A DNA stretch of 64,000 nt from Cyclina sinensis. Taxonomy: Eukaryota > Mollusca > Bivalvia > Venerida > Veneridae. This document shows, one piece after another, positions 12,501 through 24,500 of the stretch (within the stretch, counting starts at the first letter, position 1; every line of letters starts with the position of its first letter). The position numbers and the translations under genes were made by a program. Location: the NCBI GenBank assembly GCA_012932295.1, contig JAAONU010000010.1, positions 22,628,977-22,692,976 of the forward strand, written 5' to 3'. The notes under the pieces were generated by a model. The model was not told where the DNA came from. It made no database searches and saw nothing but the letters and a program-made list of their open reading frames with translations.

Positions 12501-13900
12501 ACAGAATCAAGCAAAATGTAAATGTTACTTGCACACAGTGACAATATTACATTTAGATAAACTGCAACTCTCATACACATGTTTTTCTGTTGTTTTGTTT
12601 GTCTTTCAGGACATGTCAAAAGATATTTCAGAAACACTGATCTTTATTAAATGAGACAAAACCAACATTAAAAAGCAATTTATTTATCTTAAGCCATATA
12701 AATTTAGTATAAAAAGCCTTAGAGGAAAATTTCTTTTAAATGATAAAATCACAAACTAAATGCATCCTGTAATTAGAAAGTAAAGTCATTTTGCATAATC
12801 AGTTACAAAATCAATGGAAGAAGAAGAATAGAAAGTCATTTTAATATAAAGTTAATGTGTTTGCTTATAAAAATGATATGCACGTTTAAATAAAACACTT
12901 TGAAATTAACAAACATGTTGAAAAGTCCCAGGATCACACTGATTATACTAAATTTATAGAAAACAAATCTAACATGATAATGATCGAACCCTGATGTATT
13001 TGCACAATTGCAATTTTGACACACGCCTTTAATTTGTATTTAAATCATTTCCTCCAAAAAAAAGCCTTCCGTGTTTCCTTTTGTCTTTTGTTTTTTTATT
13101 TTTGTTTTTTGTTTTTTTGTTTTACAAGATCATTGCACTATATTTCTTACATGTTTATTTGGTTAGGAAGGCTTTTGGTACCAATAAAAACATTTCAACT
13201 GCTTAGACATCTTTCCCATTACATAAAAAATATTTTTAGCAGTTATCCTGGGACTTTCAGTGTGTAAAAAGTGCACCTTTTGTTAAAATTAAGAAAATAG
13301 TTAAATCTCTAAGCGTGTTTGGCAAAATAACCTAGCGCTATCAAAACGCGCACATTACACTATCAACATAAATAACGATTTAAATGTTTAATCTATCATC
13401 ATTAACTAATTTCATTTTCTGTAAACAGTTCTTGCTACTGCTGGCGTCAGGGACGTCTGGCTCGATTGGGCATCACGTATATCTCTGTGCGAAAAGATAG
13501 ATCATTATCAAGTATCGCAATGACAATATTTTTGCATGTTTCCAGTAATGCCATATAAGGTTAAATACTGAACATTGTGAGTACTAGAGTCGCTCACGTT
13601 TCTTATATTGATATGCATGCTTTAATAGTGACACAAAATAATGAGAGTATGCATTAGCTGCGTTACTTCGCTTCTAAGCGCGAGATTCATATTTACTTTT
13701 AAGTCTAGCCCTTCGCTCCTTGATTCCCGTGTGTCCAACTTCCATTTAACATTTAAGAGTATATCCTGCAAACCTACACAAGGGTACTTACGTCAGCTTA
13801 CGGTCTTTTACTGGGAAACTTTTTTTTGTCATCACTCATTTTTTCCAAAAGGTTGAAAATCGTACTTCAGTACGTATCCATATGGTGGCATATGTGTGAC
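9600..13900. other. AT-rich DNA, mostly without recognisable features
   Basis: Reading frames such as 9673-9909 plus, 12333-12521 plus and 13016-13267 plus are composed of AT-rich codons and low-complexity runs and are treated as chance. The one exception is a protein-like stretch at about 10280-10740, listed separately. Confidence 0.4.
10280..10740 (-). pseudogene. Possible decayed coding sequence, unrecognised
   Basis: On the minus strand, one frame is open for about 50 codons (about 10737-10590) and includes D-V-D-R-W-R-L-I-E-Q-R-M. After several stops, another frame over about 10520-10280 includes K-D-T-I-E-I-V-S-D-R-N and G-R-F-N-G-P-V-R-E-R-F-D. The block has fewer A/T runs than its surroundings. 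Stops and frame changes break it, so it would be a pseudogene or captured fragment. I recognise no family, and chance is not excluded. Confidence 0.25.
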
Positions 13901-13924
13901 ATATGTAGTTTCTATTTATTATGT

Positions 13925-14222
13925 CATTGTATTGAGATTACTAAGTTGTGGTAAGGAGGTATTAAGTCGTGGTAACGATATACTATGTAATGGTAACGAA
14001 ATATTAAAGTCGTTTAATGAGATATTGAGTCGTAGTAATGAGATTTAAATGAGTTGTAACGAGATATTAAGTCAAGGTAAAGAGATAATTAAGTCGTAGT
14101 AGCGAGATAATGCCACTACTTAATTACTAAGTATTTCGTGACCACAACATAATATTTCTTGATTTTGAAACATCATCTAATCACAACGACGGAATTATCT
14201 TGTTACCAGGACATATTATCTC
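13925..14222. repeat. Inverted array of about 21 bp units
   Basis: From about 13925 to 14115 a unit resembling gagatattaagtcgtggtaac repeats in the plus orientation. From about 14120 to 14222, and again after the inserted element at 14765-14830, related units appear in reverse (attatctcgttaccacgac-like). Together they form a large imperfect foldback. Confidence 0.65.
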
Positions 14223-14223
14223 G

Positions 14224-14764
14224 CATCGTCGGATACCCACGGGCGATCCATTAACATTTATCAACCGTGGGATTTTTGGACGCTATCTAGTCGATAAGAG
14301 GTGTGTCAAAGACAGGTATTTCATTGGTTCCCTCACGATTTCCTGCGGCAATTAAAACCAATCAAATGGCTCGTTCTATACGACATTCGGTATTACAGAC
14401 AAGATGGCGGCAATCATAGTCGACATGTTTAATTCTGTTTGTGAAAAGTTCAAAATCGAAAATGTGGGCGAAATGTTAATACTAGGTTAAATATCACTAT
14501 ACCGGTCTTTGCTTGTCGAAGAATTGAGTTGGCGATATTTTTTGCCTTTTATATTGGCAAGACACGCGAAACATGTTTTCGCCATGGGCGCAGCCATTAT
14601 GTTTCTGAAAGTTTTCTACCCTCTCCGTTGAAGAGTATCAGTTTTGTTAAACGCGATATCATTGGTCGATATTTTAGGCAATGATTGCTATATATCGACG
14701 CAAATTGATTCACTTTTCCCACGGTTTGATTAATATAATAATCAACCGTGAGTATCCGACGATG
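14224..14764. mobile_element. MULE-like non-autonomous element with 9 bp target duplication
   Basis: The element begins CATCGTCGG at 14224 and ends CCGACGATG at 14764. The ends are inverted copies that stay similar for about 50 bp, including catcgtcggatac[c/t]cacgg and a second ccgtggga block. The same 9 bp, attatctcg, flank both sides (14215-14223 and 14765-14773). Long inverted repeats with a 9 bp duplication fit the Mutator/MULE superfamily, though the flank is itself repetitive, so the duplication could be coincidental. No transposase is present in the 541 bp. Inside, at 14401-14411, lies AAGATGGCGGC. Confidence 0.65.
14401..14490 (+). other. Short exon-like ORF behind a YY1-like motif inside the MULE-like element
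   Basis: AAGATGGCGGC at 14401-14411 matches the usual YY1 site found at many animal start codons. Its ATG (14404) opens 28 codons beginning M-A-A-I-I-V-D-M-F and ends with TAA at 14488, directly overlapping a possible donor (ctag|gttaa). This resembles a captured first exon or promoter fragment of a host gene. It is too short to prove. Confidence 0.3.
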
Positions 14765-17700
14765 ATTATCTCGTTATTACGACTAAATATCACATAACCA
14801 AGACTTTAGAACTGGTTACCACGTAATAAATAACAATTACACATATCCAATCTATGCCAACGTTTATCCGTTAAGCAAATATTAAATAAATTTAATGAAG
14901 TTTTACAAAAATACATAACCTACTGCTGTCTAACAATTAGGTTAGATCAAACGTGCAAACAAGAATTAAAAGATAAACCGTTAATGTCCACAAGGAATTC
15001 AAGCGATCCAATGATTTTTATAATCATAATTAGCACACACAAACTCCCCCAGACCAATGTCAATGTAACTTTTCCCTACTTATCTTGCCTATGAAAATAC
15101 TGGCAGTTTAATGTGATGTAACTAGATCTTCCATTGTTTCTTCACTTTAAGAGTCCGAATGACATACAAATGATTGGGGGATCATAAACAAATATTATAA
15201 GTTATGGCCTCCCGTTACTGTGCCGTGTGACATAATTTTAGTATTTGTGATTTAACCTGAAGACCCTTTATCAGTTTTCAAAAAATTAAACACGACTGCT
15301 TTATCTGAACTATTTTGTTTTCCTTTAGAGCAGCCCAAGTACACAATTACAGCCATTATAATAACTCCGGCCAGAACTGAATTGCAAGTATTCCACTAAG
15401 CATTGCAGGTGATAAACCAACCGTTTCGTCATCGTCGCAAGGAACTGCAATATATATAATACATATAATAAAACAGAATCAGAATAAAAATCAAAACGAC
15501 CAAGCAATGTTGCATAATGTCATTGTGAGTTCTAGAAAGTTTGATCACTTCAAATTCTCATTTAAAGAGTTATACAAACATATTAAATGTAAATGGTATT
15601 AAAAGAATCTTTATCCGGTGTCAAGACAACAGTAAAATATTCTTAGTAGAACAGGTAAACTGAACATATTAATATGTATTTCATTAAACTTTGATCGTGA
15701 ATTGCTTTCTTTCTTTTAATAGATAAAAGCCCAATTTACAAACTGAATGTGACTGTAAATTCTGAATACGTTTTTTACATCTTTACGGATGATTACAAAA
15801 AGTATATGCTGTAAAATGAGTGCAAGGTCTCTTATCAGAGAAAACAGTTGTTAAGGAAAAATAAAACGTTTATTTCAATCTAATGTACGTATATAAGAAA
15901 ATTGATAGATTAAACTTTTTTTTTCGTTCAATCGTAATAAAAAAGCACGAACACATTAGCCTTTATCTTATAAAAATGGTGACTTATTTCTGGTTCAATA
16001 AAGACATGTTTATGATTCAGATGGACTAACCTGGAAAAGTTACTAAAAGAAGCTTGTTTAACAAACTTACATATTTAACTATTAACAAAAAACAACAACA
16101 AATTGAAATGTCCATGTGTATAAACGCTCACGCAATTAATACCTCTATTACCCTCGCAACATTTGACACCTTTTCTCATCTCTTCTTCTCTTCCAAAACG
16201 TTTGTTTGGTGTTAATTTACTTCTTTTCATAATGGAAATAAATTGTAAATACTTTTTTTGGAAAAGTATTCTTTTCACACTTATTATTTCATAAACGAAA
16301 CATATAAGTATAAAGCGTTTGCAGATGACAGAAAAAAGAAGACCTGTGACAGCCAGACTTTTCTTGTCTAGACAACAATGATTTGTCAGATATCCTTAAA
16401 ACCTAGTTATCCTGTTTGTATAGAATAAACGTATACGATATTAAATTGTCTGCAAAGATTTACTTTGCTAATTCCATTTCCTCTTTTGGCATCACCTTAG
16501 ATTTCAAGATCACCTGAAACATTTGGTATTACAAATCAGAACATGCCTTGCTCCAAATCACCTTTTACTAAACGGTTGACAATATAACCATCTTTAAAGC
16601 TATTGGATGTGGCATCAAGTCATTCTTTGAAGATTCATTTCTAGGGGAAAACGATTATTTAAGTGAAGAAATATTTTGTTACATTCACGTTACTCAGCTA
16701 AGTAAACTAATGCAATTAAAGACTGTTTTGACACACTTGCGTAAAACATTGAATACTCAGCCAAACATACGCACAATTCTGAGTAATCTTTGCAAAGGTA
16801 ACAAACTTCGACGACACTTGCCTGCATGTCCACTATCATAAACATTGAAATATAAGTAAAGAGTTGCCCCCTCTTGAGTTTTATTCATACTTTACTGGTT
16901 ATTTAATGTGTTCTTATACTCTTTTTTTCAGTCCCTTTACTTTAGTCAATGATTCAGCACGTAGGACCTAAGTTGTAGTGCCTTTGGTGCGTGGACCGGA
17001 AGCGCGCTATATTATGTATTATGTAGGCTATGACGGCACCTGAAATTTTTATTCAACTTTTGGTCGCTTTTCATGCAATGGTGTTCCTACAACGCATTAA
17101 ATAGCACAGGGTAAGATCAAATTAAAACTTAATATTAAGGTTGTCTTCTGTCAAAGTGCCACCTCAAAGACAACTTCCACTCAATACAGACATTTGTTCT
17201 TATGCCAACCTGTTGCAAGTGTAAGGTTGGTGGACCCTAGAACCTGGTTTAAAGCCCAAGTGGCAAATGTTTGCCTCTGATCGTTCCAAGTGGGTAAACC
17301 ATAGGGTTCTAATTTTCGTTAATTGTTTGTGGTATCCTTTTTTAAGTGATTCATAAATGAATTTATACTATATTTTCGTCTACTTTTTGACTGTGTAGGG
17401 AGGCAGTGGTTTTTGACTGTTGTTTTTGCTTTTTTATCAACCTTTTGATGTTTAATGCTGCCAGAAATGAACCATTCTAAGATAATGTAATGAGGTGAAA
17501 AATTATGGTTGAAAGCACATGTAACAAAAAGTTACAACTGAGTTAGAAAACTAGCATTTTGAATGCTTTTCATCACTGAGTAAAAATATTGATGAAAAGT
17601 TCGTAAAACATAGTCTCGTATTAGTAACAATATCATTTGTCATTCTATAAACACTTTATATTGATTTAAAGATATTCTGCTTATACCCTTAATTAATTGA

Positions 17701-17836
17701 GTCTACGTAAACCGTTTCTAACTTCTAGAAACGCGTAATGGCAATTTATAAAAGATCCGACTTCGCAGATTACGTATATTTTTGTTTCGAAAATACGACA
17801 TAGAGTTAAATACATCGAGCTGTCACTGCTTTTTTA

Positions 17837-17880
17837 TAAAAGAAAGAAAGAAAGAAAGAAAAAAGAAAGAAAGAAAGAAC
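17837..17880 (+). repeat. (gaaa)n microsatellite, copy A
   Basis: Repeated gaaa units are interrupted by one aaaaaag. The equivalent in copy B (28726-28760) is shorter, as expected from slippage. Confidence 0.85.
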
Positions 17881-18332
17881 ATTGAATTTCGCTCGTACAA
17901 GACAAACCGGATCAATTAATTCGAATACCATATAATTTCCAAAAGGTAAGTCATTTGTTACTGAAAGCAACCTAAAATTCACTGGAACTGGTCTGTTGAA
18001 GTATCAGTTACAGTCGACTGCTTTTTGCAATAAATGTTATTGTCAGAAAGATAACGTATCCTGATATCTAGCATACAGTTTTTTTCATTGATAAGCGATA
18101 GAATGAAGCTTTAAGTTGTAGAAAAAGGAAAACCTATTCCGTATGGTTTCCCGGCAACCGCTACCTAATCTATTTGGTAAAACCTACACATATTATCAAA
18201 ACAGCTAACACATTCAAGTTCTGCTTCAGGTGCAGTTTCAATCATTTTGGCTGTAATGATATCCTCATCAAAGCAATGATGAGAGTCAACAGCTTAAGTT
18301 CTAAATAACAGTTATTGAAATAAGTTTATTTT

Positions 18333-19102
18333 AATACGCCCGTCGAAGACGGAACGTATTATGGGATCACTCAGGGCGGGCGGACGGGCGGCGCCTGATG
18401 TTTGTCCGGAAAATAACTGCTACACTGTCAAAGCTATTGACTTGAAACTTCATAGGTGGATATGTCTCATTAAGACGGAGCGCAGTGTACAAGAAACATT
18501 ACACTTCACTTCATAATTTTGGAGTTATTCCCCTTTATTTAATTTTCTTGTCCAGAGCATAACTCAAACATTATCAGAGCTATTGACTTGAAACTTCATT
18601 GGTGTAGAGACCTCACTGAGACGGAGTGCACTGCACAAGAATGTTCACTCTGAACTTGATTTCCTTTGTTTAATTTACTTTTCCGGAGCATAACTCCTAC
18701 ATATCAAAGCTATTGACTTGAAACTTAATACATAGATAGGTGTTATTGAGTCAAAGTGCAATACACAGGAACCTTTTCTCTGTACTTCATGATTTTGGAG
18801 TTATTCCCCTTTGTTTAATTTTCTTGTCCGGATCATAACTCCTACGTTATCAAAGCTATTGACTTGAAACCCACAGGTGGCTAGTTCTCATTGAGACGGA
18901 GTGCAATGTGCAAGAACCGTCACTGTACACTTCATGACTTTGGTGTTATTTTTCTTTTTTCAATTTTCGTACTTGATGTTTGTCTGGACCGTACTCCTAC
19001 ATTATCAAAGCTATTGACTTGAGACTTCATAGGTGGATAGATGTTATGAAAACAAATTGCGCAGTTGACGGGCGTATTTTGCTCCGCCTTGCGGCGCTCT
19101 TG
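18333..19102. mobile_element. Tandem-array element with inverted ends, copy A
   Basis: The 12 bp aatacgcccgtc at 18333-18344 is mirrored by gacgggcgtatt at 19068-19079. After this comes a small ccgc/gcgg hairpin and cgctcttgttt. Between the ends are about five units of roughly 145 bp, each containing tatcaaagctattgacttg (for example near 18428, 18581, 18711, 18858 and 19013). A gggcggacgggcgg tract lies near the left end. This is the same general plan as the elements at 39-61 kb. No coding capacity is seen. Confidence 0.75.
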
Positions 19103-20353
19103 TTTTACACTGATATTACAGACTAGATGAATAAAACTATTTGTATTCTGGTTACAAACTTTTTTAATTAAGATAATTTGGTATAGACTAGTAAGGTAAA
19201 CTAGTGTTGGTTCAATACAGTATGTCTTATTACATGCTTTCATATTAACCAGAATTTCTTTCACTAGGTAATACTTATTCATGTTCTGTCTCTCCTAAAC
19301 TCCATATCTTAAATGTTATGTTTGTAATTTATACGATGATTGATTGTCTTTATATACAGTTTGTCTTTCCCTTAACCATCTTTTGGTTTCTACTATGTGC
19401 AGACATTTAAATTTAATTTCTCAATGACATCTAGTTTCATTACGTTAAGTAGAACATTTTTGTGCTAACGCCTGGATGATTTACACTTCAAGTGAAAAAT
19501 GTAAGACCAAATGTGATTAGGACTAGGGCAAAGCGTACAAGGACTTAAAATTAATTTTATAAAGGCACTAAATTGCCATTTTCTGTTCCGTTGTACTTAA
19601 CAGGAAAGACGGGATTAAATTAAATTTGAGTTTAATATAAAGCCCACTAACTGATTTAGTAAATATTCATTTTAAGCAATAATTGTTTGTTTATATCATT
19701 GCCTTTTAACAAATTTACACCCTGGCTATCTGTAGTAAAATAATTTGTTTTAGTGATCTGATGAAATGATGAAGACAAAACAACACAGCAAGTTGTCGTA
19801 TTCAATTGTTTGTAATCAATTGCAATTTCTTCAAACGTTACTCAAATTAAGAAAACAGGGTAATACCTACACTTTCTGTTTATAGCTTGGCACGATTAGC
19901 AAAACCAAATCATTGCATTTAAATTGGTTAGAAATATGGTATGAACATTAATCGTTCTTTTTTCTGTAAAAAGTTTTAATGAGCTGTCAAGTATCTGTTT
20001 CACATTAAGAACTAACACGCCACTGATTGATGCAAGCAAAATACGATTCAGTAGCATCTGTGCATGCTTGGCATTTATTGGTATTAAACACGGTACTTCT
20101 TTCGACGAACGTGCCAAACACAATAAATTGTATAAATATGAGACATTTTTGTCACCAGATAATAGTTATTAACTTCAAACCTGAATCAAATGCGATTGTG
20201 TCACTGTTTTAAGAAAGCAAAACTACGCTAACAATCTGTGTAACTATTTAGGGTTCTAACAAATGATGTAAGTAGCTACCATGATTTATTTGTATTGAAA
20301 ATTTAATTTTTATAACAGTGTAAAGGCAATGTTATATCCAAGTTAAAGATTAG

Positions 20354-20430
20354 CCCGGTTCTTGGGTAACTGTTCAGCGGTAACTCGGCAGAACCTCGTT
20401 ACCGCATTAAACAGTTACCCTCGAGCCGGG
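20354..20430. repeat. 77 bp imperfect foldback, copy A
   Basis: The outer arms (cccggttcttgggtaactgtt and aacagttaccctcgagccggg) pair at 17 of 21 positions. An inner pair, gcggtaac and gttaccgc, is perfect. RNA from either strand could form a long hairpin. The copy B version at 31242-31322 has an extra gtta and broken inner pairs. Confidence 0.75.
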
Positions 20431-21105
20431 TATTTGCGTCTGTACCGGCTACCAGTGTAAGATTCTTATAGCCCTACCAAAAGTCTTTTGATTGGCTGCT
20501 TGAATTTTCTGGCTAGACAATCTTGAAATTCCAATCAAACATGTGACATCCTTCATTAACTTTCTGATATGAATTTCAAAGGAGTTATACTCTTAATTGT
20601 AATTGAATGTCATTCTAAGTCATATTGAAAATGTCCTAAATTTAACAGCAACCTGCCATAAAATACAACGGAAGAGATTGTATTATTTGTTTATATTACA
20701 TAAAACACTGGCGGTGATATATGGCCTTTGCTACGTGTAATACGAACCAAACAAATTCATATTTTAGATAAAATTGTTTCATGTCTATTGAAAATTCAGA
20801 TGAGCTTGTCAGTAAGTAACAATGGAATTAATTTATACAATGACGCTTCTTTAAAAAAAGCATTTCCGCATCTTATTAATATCTATCGAGTAATCCAAAT
20901 TCTATCTACCATAATCATGATAATTATGTACTACATCTAATTTATATGTATATTGTAAACTCATTTGATTCCAATAATTTGTTGTCACTTTTCAGTCCTG
21001 TTAGTTTGTATTTTATGCAATATCATCGAATGTACATGTATTCTTATATTCCTGTTGCATTACAATTTCCTTATTCGTTTTCATAGAAATCATAATAGTG
21101 TTTTA

Positions 21106-21330
21106 CTGTTGAGTCAAAATGCGTCTAACCTCGCTCACTGATTTATCTTCTGGTTTTGGTCGGCCGGATTTACTATTATCACCAATAGAATCTCTGCCGT
21201 CAGCAAAACGCTTATGCCACTTAAATATCAACGATCTTGATACATTATGACAATTCTTAGCACTTGATATAAACTTAAATGTCTGCGTTGGTGTAAACCC
21301 AACCTTAACTACTTGACAGCAGCGCGCTTC
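21106..21330 (-). pseudogene. Mariner-type transposase N-terminal (helix-turn-helix) remnant
   Basis: The minus strand from about 21311 to 21106 encodes about 68 residues with the SETMAR/mariner HTH_48 signature: V-K-V-G-F-T-P-T-Q-T-F, then F-K-W-H-K-R-F-A-D-G-R-D-S-I-G-D, then K-S-G-R-P-K-P. In the family this region binds the terminal inverted repeat. The frame meets a stop just after residue Q at about 21104, exactly where the copy A duplication begins, and the DDD catalytic domain is absent. Upstream (higher coordinates) an ATG at 21352 opens MATSE in another frame, so the N-terminus is also shifted or starts elsewhere. Sequence up to about 21600 may be its 5' leader. Confidence 0.85.
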
Positions 21331-21599
21331 TCCGTGCGTTCTGACGTCGCCATATTTTTTGCGATGAATTTAAATCAGCGCAGTGCTTTAACGCTCAATA
21401 ACTTTGCTATAACACTTGCAATGACGTCAAAATTTGGCAGCAAACGTCACAAGTATTTGTCCAACGTCTTTATGTACACTTCCGTGCATTTTTCTACAAA
21501 GTATAGCACAAAGACTACAACAAAATGTGTCCGCTTAATAGTATATTTTCAAAGTGATACGTAGGCGGTGACTTGGGTCGCCTTGGTAACTGGTATCCA

Positions 21600-24500
21600 G
21601 TAACTATGTGTGAAAGTGACAATGTAAAATAGAAATTGAGTCAACAGATGTTAGTTATTGTCAAGACAAATTTTTATAACCCAAAATGTTAGGTTGTCCA
21701 CTTACTTTACGGATAACCCTCGTAAAACGTAATAAAATTAACCATTAAATGTTCAATAATTTTGTCAAAATGGTAGTCTATTTTTATTTCTTACAAATAT
21801 GTAAAACCTACAGACAGACGAAAACCCACATCGCGGAATTTAAATGTAACGTGATAATGTTACACATTTTAAAAGAACAGCAAATACAAGAAAAATAATA
21901 ATTATTAGATGAGACCACGTCGTGTGTCAGAGTATAGGAAACGTAAGCCGTCATGCATGTGTCCAAAGTCTTCCCAAGTAAGTCAGAACAATTCATTGGC
22001 AAGCAGTCATATAGCCTTATCATCTTTTACTTAAGAGACGTTTTACTCTGTTTGTTTATCTCTAATGTAAAAGCTATTTCTTGCGTAACGCAAAGCTATC
22101 ATGCTTCCATATTGACACCATTGTTTAAATATTTGCTTTGTAATCAAAAAGCTCAATAAATATTTTAACAGAGTAGGTCTACGTCTTTTCATACGGTATC
22201 AGATGTTTGCAAAAATAATCCCATCTCCGTTAAATAAACTGTTCAGCTGATAATTGATTTCTCTAAATAAAAGCAAGCTAGCAACAGAGCTGTTTAAAAG
22301 AAAATGATTTTTAAATGTTTACAAAGAGGTTATATTTTTAAGAGCGGCATGACCACATGAAAGGTAGGCAAACAACTGCAATCATTATTTTTTTGTAAAA
22401 AAAGATAGCATAAAGTCTCCACGTATTCTTTGTCAGATTGAAATATGCTCTTTGGATTTATATAAAAAACTGTTTTATCCAATGTAATGCACAATTAAGC
22501 AAAGATAACAGAACATGTTGACATATCATTAAAGTTTAATGTGGATTTTTTTTTGTTGGGGGACGGGGGTAGTGTTTTGCTTTAATTTCAAAGTTGCAAG
22601 AGTCTTTTTGATAAGATGTGAAAAGGCTAAAAAGTAAAAAGAACTAAATGATGTTGATATCGTTCCAAATTTTCTGCTAACGGTAAAATGCGTTACTATA
22701 TATATATGTGAATAAATTTTAAGACATTGTTTAAAACAATGTCTTTGAACCTACCAGTGTTGCTTCTCGATGATTAGCAAGAGGAAATTGAATTTTAATT
22801 GTATCTCATTAGGAGAACAATTTGTCTTATATTTTGAATTACTGTATCCATCCCTAGGAATAGAAAACCAGTATTCATGGTTTCCCTTAAGGCATGATCC
22901 TTTACTAATGAAATGCTTAATGACAAGCTGATATACGTGAGAAAACTCTGATAGGAATCTTCAGCAAGCATATGAATCATGAATGCTTGAATTCGACGCA
23001 CAACCTAACATGTAATATAGAGAAAAAAAATGAAATTATTATTTTTGTTTTGGCATGGAAAGAAATGGTAAAGCAAAGTACAAAAAATTGATTGAAAATG
23101 TTAATAAATTTAAAACAACAATGTATGTAGTATTCATTAAGTTTTTTTTTTTTGACTAAACGATGACCTTTGATTTGAAGTAACACCATAAAAATCAAAT
23201 GCTGTTAGTGATGTCAAAACGATATTGAAGGCGTCATGAAATATAAACAGGCGGTTATTTAGTTCATGATTCAAGGTTAATGTGCAGACATTATTTCAGA
23301 ATCAATAATCTGATAATGTAAATTAAAAACAATGCTATAATACATTTAAAGACCTTTAGTGAATAATTAGCCACATTCTAAATTCTTATACAAAATACAA
23401 TTATAATAAAAGAAGGATCGTATCTTCCAAAACAATAGGGCTTTTCAATGACACGGTGGTTTCAAAAACAGTTTTCTTGCTAATGGCAAGTTCACACCCG
23501 ATTTGTCAAAATTATGGTTTTAAGATTTCCATTTCAAAACTTTTTTTTACAGGAAATGAAACATCATTTATAATTTAGCTTTTAATTTAAATGGTTTTAT
23601 TCCATAATAATAATTATTTTAAATACTGATCATTATTGACATCAAGCAGAAACTAATTAAATAAGAATTATCATTTTTTTACACGGTCGCATTTTTTTTA
23701 CAATTTTTAAATATGCTGTAGAAAAGGAGGCGGGGTAGGGGTTGGGGTCATAATAAAAATGCATCTTAGTAAAAACTTCAATTTTTAAATGATATTTTAC
23801 TTATATTTCCCAACTCAACAAACGGAGAATGATTTATACATTTATTTTTGTTTCATTTACTTGATAAAATAATAAACAATTTTTGAAAGTTTCACACATG
23901 CCATTAGCAATTATGCTGCAGACTTATTTCTTAGAACTGCAAATCGTGCACGAAACTAAGATAAACAAACCTTATAATAATACTTTAAAATTTTTGTCAA
24001 TTAATTAGAAAACTGAGATCAATAACTTGTACATAATTTAAAGTTTGAAGTTCTGCTTCATTACATTTCGAGCTATATCTAAAGCATATAGATTGTGCAA
24101 CTTTTGAACAAGTGTAAATGACACTTACCTTTTAAGAATAGTGAATCAGATGATAATCAGACCAATTTATGTTTTATAGAGCAGCTGCCTGCAATGATAC
24201 ACATTCAAAATAATGACATTTTTAAAATCTTTCTTTATAAAATGTCACCACAGATCTTTTGCCTTACCGCTTATACAGAAATTCAAACATTAGCTTCGTA
24301 TGATGTATATGTACACAGGAGACTAAAATAAAGTAAAAATTCAATCACACTGTAGTTTATATCACTTTCAAACTTAGAAATTATTATCGATGATTTATGA
24401 AAAATGAACTAAATAGAAACTTACAATCTATTTTTACATTCTAAAAATGACAGATTTTTTACGGATATATTTTTTAATGAATTCAGATCTCTTTAGATCT

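Larger units (their letters stand above)
15463..21105. repeat. Segmental duplication, copy A (5.6 kb)
   Basis: Starting at about 15463 (aaaacagaatcagaat) the sequence matches 26083 onward in the same orientation and order. The match ends at about 21105, just after ttttcatagaaatc. In one stretch of about 140 bp compared by eye (near 16490 versus 27390) I counted 7 mismatches, with small indels elsewhere. Shared contents are a (gaaa)n run, an array element (18333-19102) and a 77 bp foldback (20354-20430). No gene is convincing inside: the best conserved frame (20123-19896 minus) has diverged mainly by amino-acid-changing substitutions between copies. Confidence 0.95.

Noticed and set aside
13641..13856. 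Plus frame with locally higher GC
   Set aside because: No motif, no splice signals, and a similar open length on the other strand. Not enough to call an exon.
19896..20123. Minus frame also open in copy B (30793-31017), with an in-frame 3 bp difference
   Set aside because: Between copies most of the substitutions I could see change amino acids, there is no motif, and openness in both is expected from recent duplication. It shows no sign of selection on protein.
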